Below are positions 18,372 through 25,377 of a stretch of 64,000 bases of DNA, piece after piece. Each line of letters begins with the position of its first letter. The stretch's first letter is position 1. The stretch spans positions 1 to 64,000 of the forward strand of contig NZ_CP096122.1 in the NCBI RefSeq assembly GCF_023158935.1, in the 5' to 3' direction. The DNA is from Acinetobacter portensis (GTDB lineage Bacteria > Pseudomonadota > Gammaproteobacteria > Pseudomonadales > Moraxellaceae). A program made the translations under genes and the position numbers. The notes beneath the pieces are model-generated. The model was given only the letters and a program-made list of their open reading frames with translations, did no database searches and had not been told where the DNA came from.

Positions 18372-18400
18372 AAAAATGGGAGCCTTTAGCTCCCATTTTT
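18372..18400. terminator. TA module 2 terminator
   Basis: AAAAATGGGAGC / GCTCCCATTTTT hairpin 2 bp from the XerC arm. The same hairpin design is found at the same position in TA modules 1, 3 and 4. Confidence 0.85.
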
Positions 18401-18404
18401 CTTG

Positions 18405-18707
18405 TTAAACATTGAATCCTATATGTTTTCCTGTTGGAAGCTCTACATCAATACGGAGCTTCCCGCCCATTGCCTCAACATACTTTTTCATGGTTGAAAT
18501 CTTAAGATCATTGCCACGATTTTCTATTGCTGAAAGCGATGGCTGTTTTATTCCCAAAGTTTCAGCAAGCTCTTTTTGAGAAATTTCGAGTTCTTCACGA
18601 ATAAGATGAAGCTGATTTTCTAGCAGTAATTCATCTGCCATTTTTTGAATACGGGCTTGGCTCTCTGGAGAGCGGTTAGCTAATAATTCTTGCAAAGTTT
18701 TAGCCAT
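18405..18707 (-). CDS. HigA-like antitoxin, XRE family
   Basis: A 100-aa protein with a helix-turn-helix at about residues 45-65 (SQKELAETLGIKQPSLSAIE). The C-terminal part (MGGKLRIDVELPTGKHIGF) is typical of antitoxins whose N-terminal helix binds a Gp49-type toxin. It overlaps the toxin gene by 8 bp, so translation is coupled. It represses the shared promoter by family analogy. Confidence 0.88.
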   Translation of the reverse strand: MAKTLQELLANRSPESQARIQKMADELLLENQLHLIREELEISQKELAETLGIKQPSLSAIENRGNDLKISTMKKYVEAMGGKLRIDVELPTGKHIGFNV

Positions 18708-19056
18708 TAGATTGTTCTCCTAATGTTGAGAGATGAAGTTCATATTGTTGGTCTGCAATTGCCAGCATCTCTGTATAGAATCGTTTTTTACCGCCTTTAT
18801 CAGCAATACATAGCACAATGGCCTGACGTAATGGATCAAATGCGAAGAAAGCTCTCAGTGGTTTACCTCGATGTTGAACACGAAGCTCTTTCATGTTGGT
18901 AAATTTAGAGTCATAGACGGTATCTACTAAAGGGCGGCCTAAACTTGGTCCTTGCTGCTGTAGAACAACCAGGGCAGCCAGAACCTTCTCTTGTGTTGAT
19001 TCGTCTTGCTGTTCAAGCCACTGATTAAATAGATCTGTCGTAATGACTGTCCACAT
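18700..19056 (-). CDS. HigB/RelE-type toxin (Gp49-like)
   Basis: A 118-aa toxin: the N-terminus MWTVITTDLFNQWLEQQDES, then LGRPLVDTVYDSKFTNMKEL and PLRAFFAFDPLRQAIVLCIADKGG match the Gp49/HigB family (RelE fold, mRNA cleavage at the ribosome). It is upstream of its antitoxin, as usual in this branch. A palindromic operator is 10 bp before the ATG. Confidence 0.9.
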   Translation of the reverse strand: MWTVITTDLFNQWLEQQDESTQEKVLAALVVLQQQGPSLGRPLVDTVYDSKFTNMKELRVQHRGKPLRAFFAFDPLRQAIVLCIADKGGKKRFYTEMLAIADQQYELHLSTLGEQSNG

Positions 19057-19065
19057 ACCACAACC

Positions 19066-19091
19066 AAAATATAGATTATAGTCTATATTTT
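19066..19091. promoter_or_regulatory. TA module 2 operator
   Basis: AAAATATAGA and TCTATATTTT, a perfect 10-bp inverted repeat with a 6-nt centre, directly upstream of the toxin start. Confidence 0.7.
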
Positions 19092-19134
19092 AGGAGCATT
19101 ATGCTTGTTTTGCAAATGAGAAATGATAGGCAAT

Positions 19135-19165
19135 AAAAAACCCCAGCATCCTGCCGGGGTTTTTT
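19135..19165. terminator. Bidirectional terminator
   Basis: AAAAAACCCC ... GGGGTTTTTT hairpin. It isolates the TA promoter from the sequence to the right. Confidence 0.8.
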
Positions 19166-19169
19166 ATCG

Positions 19170-19554
19170 TTGCTGATTGTGCTGTTGTACCCTCTGGTCC
19201 ATGTGCAATAACTTATAATTTTTGTTTTATGTTATGGAACATCCTGTTCCTGATGACTTGATCATAGGAAAATTCCAGTATGCCGCATAGCAGCAAAGGG
19301 CCGAGATTGATGTGAGCCTAAGCGTACAAAATAGCCTAAATTTTTTCCACAGCAATTGGGGATAGTTTCGCAACCTAGATCCGCATGAAATAGGCATTGA
19401 TCCCAAAATGATCACTTATTAATCAATTCTCTTGGCAAAATATTACAGATTTGCCTAAAAACTCACCAACTTATTACAAAAGCAGATTTTTTGTGCATTT
19501 TGTGGTCAGGGTGAATTTTTTAAGTTATTGATATTTAAATTAATATACAAGTGT
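19170..19554. other. Non-coding stretch, no gene seen
   Basis: No convincing frame. The last roughly 40 bp (TTTTTAAGTTATTGATATTT and onward to the pdif) recur, inverted, beside pdif 11 at 50994-51030. They therefore mark a conserved XerC-side flank rather than a gene. Confidence 0.5.
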
Positions 19555-19582
19555 ACTTCGTATAATGCCCATTATGTTAAAT
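19555..19582 (+). other. pdif site 4 (XerC-XerD order)
   Basis: ACTTCGTATAA, spacer TGCCCA, TTATGTTAAAT. The full 28 bp is the exact reverse complement of pdif 11. Confidence 0.92.
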
Positions 19583-19637
19583 GGAGATTTATTTCAAACA
19601 TTATTCAACTAAATATGCCTAAAAAATCCATTTAAAA

Positions 19638-20528
19638 TTAATTAAGCTGTTGTAATTTTTCATATAAATAATCAATAAATAATCTAACTCTCTTAGGTAT
19701 ATAATTTTTTTTGTAATAGACAGCATGGATTTTTTGCTCATGAATCTTTATTTCATCTTCAAACAAAGCAATTAATTTACCTTCTTTTATATCCTTTAAA
19801 ATTAAAAATTCAGAGAGACAAGCAATTCCTACGCCTTGTAAAGCAAGTTGACGAACACTTTCGCCATTAGAAGCTGTAATAGATGGTGAAGTTTTATATA
19901 GTTGATCATTTATATAAATTGGCCAATTATTTAAATGCAAAGGATGGCTAAATCCTAATAATCTATGTTGATTTAACTCAATAATAGATTTTGGTAAGTT
20001 ATTTTTTTTGAGATATTCAGCGCTAGCAACGATATACAAACGACTTTTACATAATAATTTTGCATAGAGACTTGAATCTTCTAGATCACCAAACCGTATA
20101 GCAACATCTATTTTATGCTCTAATAAATTAATTACATGATCATGACTAGTTAGTTCAATACTGATTTTTGGATATCGTTCTATAAACTCTGGTATTAATG
20201 GAATAATTACATGCAATACAAACGGTGTTGCTGAATCTATTTTAATTAAGCCTGTAGGTTCAGTACCTGGATTAATTAACAACTCTTCAGCTTCATTCAA
20301 ATCAGAAAGTAATTTTCTTGCTCTTTCTAAAAAAATTTTTCCATCATAGGTAAGATTAAGGCTACGGGTTGTACGTTCGATTAATTTAACATTTAATTTT
20401 TTTTCGAGGCGTTGTAATGTGCGACTGATAGCAGATGTTGTTTGATTTAATTGTTCTGCTGTTTTCACTATAGAGCCACAATCAGCGATCGTAACAAATA
20501 CTAAAAGTTCATCAAATGTAGATTTCAT
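19638..20528 (-). CDS. LysR-family transcriptional regulator
   Basis: About 296 aa. It has an N-terminal winged helix-turn-helix (FDELLVFVTIADCGSIVKTA, then TTSAISRTLQRLEKKLNVKL) and a C-terminal periplasmic-binding-like effector domain. The ATG giving MKSTFDELLVF is chosen because LysR proteins begin close to the helix; an upstream ATG would add five residues. It is divergent from the quinone reductase gene with a 150-bp shared promoter region, so it very probably controls that operon. The inducer is likely a quinone or electrophile by analogy with MdaB/YgiN systems. Confidence 0.9.
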   Translation of the reverse strand: MKSTFDELLVFVTIADCGSIVKTAEQLNQTTSAISRTLQRLEKKLNVKLIERTTRSLNLTYDGKIFLERARKLLSDLNEAEELLINPGTEPTGLIKIDSATPFVLHVIIPLIPEFIERYPKISIELTSHDHVINLLEHKIDVAIRFGDLEDSSLYAKLLCKSRLYIVASAEYLKKNNLPKSIIELNQHRLLGFSHPLHLNNWPIYINDQLYKTSPSITASNGESVRQLALQGVGIACLSEFLILKDIKEGKLIALFEDEIKIHEQKIHAVYYKKNYIPKRVRLFIDYLYEKLQQLN

Positions 20529-20677
20529 ATCTAAGTAAATCATTAATAAAAAATCATTTTTAATTATATATTAATTTTAATTATTAACAATTAATCAATA
20601 ATGTTTTGTTAATAATTGCATTTATGTTGATGAATCTTAAATTTATATTGTACCTCTCTATTCAATTTGGGATGAAG

Positions 20678-21271
20678 ATGAATAATATTTTAATTATCAA
20701 TGGTGCTAAAACTTTTGCTCATTCTAATGGTGAATTGAATGATACCTTGACGATTTTGGCAGAAGAAGTATTAACCGAATTAGGTCATAAAGTTAAAGTT
20801 ACGCGTGCTGATAGTGCTTTTGATCCAAAAGAGGAGGTAAAAAAATATCTTTGGGCTGATGCTATTATTTATCAAATGCCAGGCTGGTGGATGGGTGCAC
20901 CATGGACAGTAAAAAAATATATTGATGATGTATTTACTGAAGGTCATGGTCATATATACGCTAATGATGGTCGTTCACGTTCGGATACTTCTAAAAAATA
21001 TGGTTCGGGAGGTTTAATGCATGGCAAAAAATTTATGCTGTCATTAACTTGGAATGCACCTGCTGAAGCATTTACTGATCCAAAACAATTTTTTGAGGGG
21101 AGAGGTGTAGATGGGGTTTATTTACCTTTTCGAAAAGCCAATGAGTTTCTTGGTATGCAAAGCATGTCAACATTTATTGCTCATGACGTCATCAAAGCAC
21201 CAAACGTACCACAAATAAAAGATGATTATCGCCAACATTTGATCCGTAATTTTTCTGCATCAGTGATATAG
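20678..21271 (+). CDS. mdaB: NAD(P)H:quinone oxidoreductase, MdaB-like
   Basis: A flavodoxin-fold FAD-dependent reductase that makes two-electron reductions of quinones and protects against redox cycling. About 197 aa from MNNILIINGAKTFAHSNGEL. Family motifs are DAIIYQMPGWWMGAPWTVKKYIDDV and GSGGLMHGKKFMLSLTWNAP. The ATG at 20678 fits the MdaB N-terminus; longer in-frame starts give an unlikely hydrophobic lead. A YgiN-like monooxygenase follows after 6 bp, the same gene pair as mdaB-ygiN of E. coli, which is proposed to form a quinone redox cycle. Confidence 0.92.
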   Translation: MNNILIINGAKTFAHSNGELNDTLTILAEEVLTELGHKVKVTRADSAFDPKEEVKKYLWADAIIYQMPGWWMGAPWTVKKYIDDVFTEGHGHIYANDGRSRSDTSKKYGSGGLMHGKKFMLSLTWNAPAEAFTDPKQFFEGRGVDGVYLPFRKANEFLGMQSMSTFIAHDVIKAPNVPQIKDDYRQHLIRNFSASVI

Positions 21272-21277
21272 AGGTAA

Positions 21278-21595
21278 ATGATGTTAACAATTATTGCTGA
21301 AATTAAAATAAAACCCGGTTCAGAGCATCTGCAACATGTAATCAATTCATTCAAGGAGATCACACCAACAGTGCTTGAAGAAGATGGTTGTTTTAGTTAC
21401 GAATTACTTATTAATCATGAGAGTCATGCGTCTTATCAGGCGCCATTGAAAAATACAGTCGTTATGTTGGAAAAATGGAAAAGTATCAAACATTTAGATG
21501 CCCACCTTGCAACCGTACATATGCAAGAACATCACTTTAAGATAAAAGATGATGTTCTTGGTGTTGATATCCGAATTTTAGAGAATGGATTTTAA
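21278..21595 (+). CDS. ygiN: Quinol monooxygenase, YgiN-like (ABM domain)
   Basis: A 105-aa antibiotic-biosynthesis-monooxygenase fold protein: TIIAEIKIKPGSEHLQHVIN, then VLEEDGCFSYELL and VVMLEKWKSIKHLDAHLAT. Small dimeric ABM enzymes oxidise quinols without cofactors. It is co-transcribed with mdaB (6-bp gap, GAGG ribosome binding site) and under the divergent LysR gene. The start may be either of two adjacent ATGs. Confidence 0.88.
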   Translation: MMLTIIAEIKIKPGSEHLQHVINSFKEITPTVLEEDGCFSYELLINHESHASYQAPLKNTVVMLEKWKSIKHLDAHLATVHMQEHHFKIKDDVLGVDIRILENGF

Positions 21596-21629
21596 TCAAA
21601 TTATTATATTCATTTATGAGTTTCTCTAA

Positions 21630-21657
21630 AATTAACATAATACACGTTATGCAAAGT
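21630..21657 (-). other. pdif site 5 (XerD-XerC order)
   Basis: AATTAACATAA, spacer TACACG, TTATGCAAAGT. The XerC arm has a variant (GCAAAG for ACGAAG). It opens TA module 3. Confidence 0.88.
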
Positions 21658-21678
21658 TAAAAATGGGAGCTATAAGCT

Positions 21679-22945
21679 CACTGCTGTCCCATAGTTTGAT
21701 TTAAATAAAAAACCTGAGTCCTAACAGTTAAAATATGAGTACGAACCAACACTTTAACGACCAGGATTCAGGTTTTGTCACATCAGAATACCGTATTTCA
21801 TCAGCTGATTAAACCCGTCGTGCGACAGGATTTTGAACAACTTGCTAAAGTACACCATGTTGGACAGAAATTTAGAGCGGCCTCAAGATGGGATCAGTTT
21901 ATTGCCATATTGATGTCTCAACTTTCCTGCAGGCAAAGTCTGAGAGATATTCAATCCAATCTGGAGTGCCAGCAGGAAAAACTGAGTCATCTCGGAGCAA
22001 AGTCTATACCCCGAAGTACACTGGCACGAATCAATGAGCAGCAGCCTGCTGCCTTGTATCAACAGCTATTTTACAAGTTGCTTAAATACTATGAACACTC
22101 AAAAGTAGCTCATAAATTTCGCTTTAAGAATCCCTTGTATTCCTTGGATGCCAGTCATATTGACCTGTCGCTTTCCTTATGTGAATGGGCCAAAGTTCAC
22201 GACTCAAAAGCCAGCATGAAACTCAGCATAGGATTGAATCACAGCAATGATATTCCTGAGTTTGTTGCAGTTGAAAATGGCAAAGAAAATGACATGGTAC
22301 AAGGCCGCAAATTCCAGTTTCCTGCTGGCAGCATTGTAGTTTTTGATAAAGGCTATGTCGATTACCAATGGTATGCAAATCTGACTGCTCAAAACATTGG
22401 ATTTGTCACACGTTTTAGGCCTAAATCTGTGTATCAGGTGATCCAGCAACATCCAGTGCTTGAATCCAAAGGTATTCTAAAAGATGAAACCATTCAGCTG
22501 AATAGCGCACATGCCCTAAAAAGAAAAGCCCCAGTGTTAAGAAGAATTGAATATAGAGATCAGCAAAGTGGCAAGCACTTTAGCTTTCTCAGCAATAACT
22601 TTCATTTAGCCGCCTCCACCATTGCGGCGATTTATAAAGATCGTTGGAAAGTTGAGCTGTTCTTTAAGGCGATTAAGCAAAATCTCAAATTAAAAGCGTT
22701 TCTAGGCCGCAGCAGGAACGCAATTCAGACACAAATCTGGATTGCGATGATCGCCTATTTACTAGTAAGTTTCGCTCAACATTTAGGGAAAAAAGGCTGG
22801 ACAGTTCAGCGCTTACTCAGAATAATTCAGGTGAATTTATTTGAAATAAAAACCTTAAAAGCGTTATTTTCACCCGATAAAATCCCCATCAAACAAGAGG
22901 AAGCTCATGTGAGCTTCCTCTTATAAAAATTGTGGGACAGCAGTG
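21679..22945 (+). mobile_element. IS4-family element, intact
   Basis: A 1,267-bp element with ends CACTGCTGTCCCA and TGGGACAGCAGTG, and a perfect 10-bp target duplication GCTATAAGCT at 21669-21678 and 22946-22955. It sits in the loop of a terminator hairpin, as does the sister copy at 11964-13220, but in the opposite orientation. Confidence 0.95.
21775..22926 (+). CDS. IS4-family transposase
   Basis: A 383-aa DDE transposase. The N-terminal region (VFHQLIKPVVRQDFEQLAKV, then SRWDQFIAILMSQLSCRQSL) is the DUF4372 domain of IS4-type proteins. The catalytic part has YSLDASHIDLSLS (first Asp), SIVVFDKGYVDYQWY (second Asp) and the Y-x2-R-W-x-V-E-L-F motif in IAAIYKDRWKVELFFKAIKQ, which holds the catalytic Glu. 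It appears complete. The start is a TTG. Confidence 0.93.
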   Translation: MSHQNTVFHQLIKPVVRQDFEQLAKVHHVGQKFRAASRWDQFIAILMSQLSCRQSLRDIQSNLECQQEKLSHLGAKSIPRSTLARINEQQPAALYQQLFYKLLKYYEHSKVAHKFRFKNPLYSLDASHIDLSLSLCEWAKVHDSKASMKLSIGLNHSNDIPEFVAVENGKENDMVQGRKFQFPAGSIVVFDKGYVDYQWYANLTAQNIGFVTRFRPKSVYQVIQQHPVLESKGILKDETIQLNSAHALKRKAPVLRRIEYRDQQSGKHFSFLSNNFHLAASTIAAIYKDRWKVELFFKAIKQNLKLKAFLGRSRNAIQTQIWIAMIAYLLVSFAQHLGKKGWTVQRLLRIIQVNLFEIKTLKALFSPDKIPIKQEEAHVSFLL

Positions 22946-22962
22946 GCTATAAGCTCCCATTT

Positions 22963-23256
22963 TTAATCTTTAATTCGCTTTTTCGCTTCGTCATAAACTA
23001 TGCTATCAGCTCGTTTTCTGACGGTAATGAGCAGGATAACTACCTGATCATCTTTAACTTGATAGACAAGTCGGACACCAGCTTTTAATAATTTGATTTT
23101 ATAGCAACCTGCAAGATCGCCTCTAAGCATGTTCTTTGGAATATGTGGCTGCTCTATGACTTTAGCTAGTTTCTTTTTAAATTGATCTCGTATAGCAACA
23201 GGGAGTTTTTCCCATTCTGCTGTAAAGTCCTTGTGACGTAAAAGCTTATAAGTCAT
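22963..23256 (-). CDS. relE: RelE-type toxin
   Basis: A 97-aa RelE/StbE-like mRNA interferase: MTYKLLRHKDFTAEWEKLP, then LRGDLAGCYKIKLLKAGVRLVYQV and VVILLITVRKRADSIVY. Basic and aromatic residues of the RelE active face are present (R in GVRLVY, the terminal RKR). It overlaps the antitoxin gene by 11 bp, with the antitoxin first, the classical relBE order. Module 3 is enclosed by pdif 5 and 6. Confidence 0.92.
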   Translation of the reverse strand: MTYKLLRHKDFTAEWEKLPVAIRDQFKKKLAKVIEQPHIPKNMLRGDLAGCYKIKLLKAGVRLVYQVKDDQVVILLITVRKRADSIVYDEAKKRIKD

Positions 23257-23494
23257 CTAATGTGACTTCCTCAAACATCTCTTTAGGATCGTTAATGCGC
23301 TTACGGACAAGAGCTAATAATTCTTCATCTTCTTCCGAAAGCAAAGCTTTTTTGACGGGCAGTTTCCCAGTCGTAGCAACATACTCAAGAATACTAGTGA
23401 AGAAATCCGTAGGTGCAATACCTTGCTCTTTAAGGATTGAATAAGATTTTTCTTTAAGGGCTTCATCGACCCTGAAGTTAACAGTAGCCATCAT
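23246..23494 (-). CDS. relB: RelB/DinJ-type antitoxin
   Basis: About 82 aa with an N-terminal ribbon-helix-helix (MATVNFRVDEALKEKSYSIL, then PTDFFTSILEYVA) and an acidic C-terminal tail (EEDEELLALVRKRINDPKEM), which would wrap the RelE toxin. The first ATG of the frame (23503) adds three residues; the tandem ATGs at 23494 and 23491 fit the family better. It autorepresses at the palindrome 23527-23545 by analogy. Confidence 0.9.
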   Translation of the reverse strand: MMATVNFRVDEALKEKSYSILKEQGIAPTDFFTSILEYVATTGKLPVKKALLSEEDEELLALVRKRINDPKEMFEEVTLDDL

Positions 23495-23526
23495 ATTTCC
23501 CAAGTGTTTAATGTACTAGGAATAGT

Positions 23527-23545
23527 GTAATGCAAATTGCATTAC
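23527..23545. promoter_or_regulatory. relBE operator
   Basis: GTAATGCAAATTGCATTAC is a perfect 9-1-9 palindrome 30 bp upstream of relB and 7 bp from the XerC arm of pdif 6. Confidence 0.75.
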
Positions 23546-23551
23546 AAGTCG

Positions 23552-23579
23552 ACTTCGCATAACAACCATTATGTTAAAT
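23552..23579 (+). other. pdif site 6 (XerC-XerD order)
   Basis: ACTTCGCATAA, spacer CAACCA, TTATGTTAAAT. It closes TA module 3 and opens the acyltransferase module. Confidence 0.92.
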
Positions 23580-23603
23580 AGGAGTTATTTGATTGAAAAT
23601 AGC

Positions 23604-24545
23604 TTAAATTTTTAGATAACGAATTTCTTCAATTTTATTAAGAGCCTCATTAGGTGGAATATTGTAAAGATCATATAGTTTAGGATTGGCTTTAAAGCGT
23701 TTGTAACTCCAATGATAATGTGCAGGATATCGTTGAATAAGGCTTTCTAGTTTTTGGTGAATAATGGCAGTACCATCATCAGCTGAACTTGTATATATTG
23801 CTTCATTTATCGTTTCGATATGTATATCAAATCCACCATCTTTATTACGCATTGCATATAAGAATAATGCTTCAGCTTTCGTTTTTTGAATGAGCTTTGA
23901 ACTAAGATTACTAGATGAAAGTGGTATGCCAAAATAAGGAATCAAAGTACTTGGATGGCGTGGACTATGATCTGGAAGAATCATGGTTGTACCATTATTT
24001 TTTAAAGCTTTAAAAATTTGTCTAACACCATTTTCATCTGTTGGAACTAAGTTTGCGGGTTCTCTGTTCCGTGCTTGACGTAAAAAATGATCTGCTGTTT
24101 GATTTTTTACAGGTTTATACATGATAGTTAATTCAGTAAATTGAGAAATATAAGTGGTTAGAATTTCCCAAGTACCAAAATGAGGAAGGAGGACTACAAG
24201 CCCTTGTTTCTTTTCTAAAGCTTGTATTAGTAAATTTTCTCCATATATATTTGAAATACGAGAGAGGTTTTTTTCAGAGCTAGCTCCCCAAATATTAAAA
24301 AACTCAAAATAAGAAGTCATTTCATTATGAATAGCTTTTTGAATAATTTTTTCACGCTCTGTTTTACTTAGTTCAGGAAAAGTAATATTTAAATTTAATC
24401 TAATTGTTTGTGATGTTTTACTTATTTTTAATAGATTAACTAACTTTGCTAAAAAGCTAGAAAAAATACGTAAAACATAGATTGGTTGGTTACTTATAAA
24501 TATTAATAAGTAATAAAAAAGGCTTTTGCTTTGTGAAATAGTCAT
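23604..24545 (-). CDS. LpxL/HtrB-family lysophospholipid/lipid A acyltransferase
   Basis: A 313-aa inner-membrane acyltransferase of the LpxL/LpxM family, which transfers acyl chains to lipid A or related lipids. One hydrophobic N-terminal anchor is seen at about residues 8-38. The catalytic H-x4-E motif is HFGTWE, in GLVVLLPHFGTWEILTTYIS. TTMILPDHSPRHPSTLIPYFG and YPAHYHWSYKRFKANPKLYD are family landmarks. It is a single-gene pdif module. Plasmid carriage suggests a modulator of lipo-oligosaccharide acylation, an inference that could bear on envelope or antimicrobial-peptide tolerance. Confidence 0.88.
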   Translation of the reverse strand: MTISQSKSLFYYLLIFISNQPIYVLRIFSSFLAKLVNLLKISKTSQTIRLNLNITFPELSKTEREKIIQKAIHNEMTSYFEFFNIWGASSEKNLSRISNIYGENLLIQALEKKQGLVVLLPHFGTWEILTTYISQFTELTIMYKPVKNQTADHFLRQARNREPANLVPTDENGVRQIFKALKNNGTTMILPDHSPRHPSTLIPYFGIPLSSSNLSSKLIQKTKAEALFLYAMRNKDGGFDIHIETINEAIYTSSADDGTAIIHQKLESLIQRYPAHYHWSYKRFKANPKLYDLYNIPPNEALNKIEEIRYLKI

Positions 24546-24613
24546 AAAAATACATGTATGTCTGTTATATAGAATGATGACATATATGTAAGTAGAAAAG
24601 GAGGATCTTCTAA

Positions 24614-24632
24614 AATTAACATAATACGAAAT
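24614..24632 (-). other. Degenerate pdif site 7 (internal deletion)
   Basis: The XerD arm AATTAACATAA is followed directly by TACGAAAT. The 6-nt spacer and first three bases of the XerC arm are missing (9 nt). Its place and orientation fit the alternating series, and the usual TA terminator follows. It is probably inactive for Xer recombination. Confidence 0.75.
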
Positions 24633-24633
24633 A

Positions 24634-24661
24634 AAAAATGGGAGCTTAAGCTCCCATTTTT
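24634..24661. terminator. TA module 4 terminator
   Basis: AAAAATGGGAGC-TTAA-GCTCCCATTTTT hairpin; same design and location as in modules 1-3. Confidence 0.85.
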
Positions 24662-24701
24662 GAAGATAATTTTAAAAATTTCCTGTTGAAAATTAGGTCA
24701 C

Positions 24702-24992
24702 TTAAATTTCCAATTCACTATGACTACCTAACCTAACTAATTTCAAAATTAGTAGTTCGCCTTCCTCTGTTTTTTTATAGATCAAAACAAGATCTGGTTT
24801 GATATGGCAGTCACGATGACCTACCCAATTACTGACCAAAGCATGGTCACGATACTTTTCAGGCAAGGCTTCATCAGCTTGCAATAACTCTAAAACAGTT
24901 TGTAGTTCAGCATCTACTGTATTTCGATGCTGCCCTTTTTTCTCACGTTTATAGTCTTTCTTGAATGCTGATGTGTACTTAATCGTCCGCAT
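24702..24992 (-). CDS. yafQ: YafQ-type toxin
   Basis: A 96-aa RelE-superfamily toxin of the YafQ branch: MRTIKYTSAFKKDYKREKKG, then LPEKYRDHALVSNWVGHRDCHIKPDLVLIY and LKLVRLGSHSELE. The H..CH.KPDL..IY segment and final GSHSELF-like end carry the conserved catalytic His and Asp of YafQ, an in-frame ribosome-associated mRNA endonuclease. It overlaps the antitoxin gene by 14 bp. Confidence 0.93.
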   Translation of the reverse strand: MRTIKYTSAFKKDYKREKKGQHRNTVDAELQTVLELLQADEALPEKYRDHALVSNWVGHRDCHIKPDLVLIYKKTEEGELLILKLVRLGSHSELEI

Positions 24993-25239
24993 TTAGATCA
25001 GCCATCAAATCTTTTACAGAAGTGAAGCTCTTTGCTTTGCTTAGATCTTCTTCCATTGCAGCAATGGTTTCAGCACTGGGCTGCCAAATTTCAAAAGGCA
25101 GAGCCTTTTCTTTCGCTACCTTGGTTAACAACAAGCGAACTGCATCTGAGACAGTTAAGCCCATTGTTGCAAGAACTTCAGTTGCTTCATGCTTAATGTT
25201 TTCGTTAATGCGAGTAGTTACTAGTGCATTTGAAGCCAT
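24979..25239 (-). CDS. dinJ: RelB/DinJ-family antitoxin
   Basis: An 86-aa ribbon-helix-helix antitoxin (ALVTTRINENIKHEATEVLA, TMGLTVSDAVRLLLTKVAKE, LPFEIWQPSAET). The KALPFEI motif is characteristic of DinJ. It precedes and overlaps yafQ, in dinJ-yafQ order. It is expected to bind the palindrome just upstream of its start. Confidence 0.93.
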   Translation of the reverse strand: MASNALVTTRINENIKHEATEVLATMGLTVSDAVRLLLTKVAKEKALPFEIWQPSAETIAAMEEDLSKAKSFTSVKDLMADLNADD

Positions 25240-25252
25240 GTTAAGCTCCTAT

Positions 25253-25269
25253 GATTAACATTGTTAATC
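25253..25269. promoter_or_regulatory. dinJ-yafQ operator
   Basis: GATTAACATTGTTAATC is a perfect 8-1-8 palindrome 14 bp upstream of the dinJ start. Confidence 0.75.
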
Positions 25270-25298
25270 ACACTATATTCTTAGATGAAGAAAAGTTC

Positions 25299-25326
25299 AA
25301 TTCGTATAATCGCCATTATGTTAATT
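25299..25326 (+). other. pdif site 8 (XerC-XerD order)
   Basis: AATTCGTATAA, spacer TCGCCA, TTATGTTAATT. It closes TA module 4 and opens the GntR/permease/hydrolase module. Confidence 0.9.
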
Positions 25327-25377
25327 TTAGGAAAACTGAATAAAAATAATGATTCATTGATACCCTTTCGTTTGTTA

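Larger units (their letters stand above)
21659..22965. terminator. TA module 3 terminator split by an IS4-family element
   Basis: AAAAATGGGAGC on the left and GCTCCCATTTTT on the right pair if the IS is removed. The loop sequence GCTATAAGCT has become the duplicated target. Confidence 0.8.
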
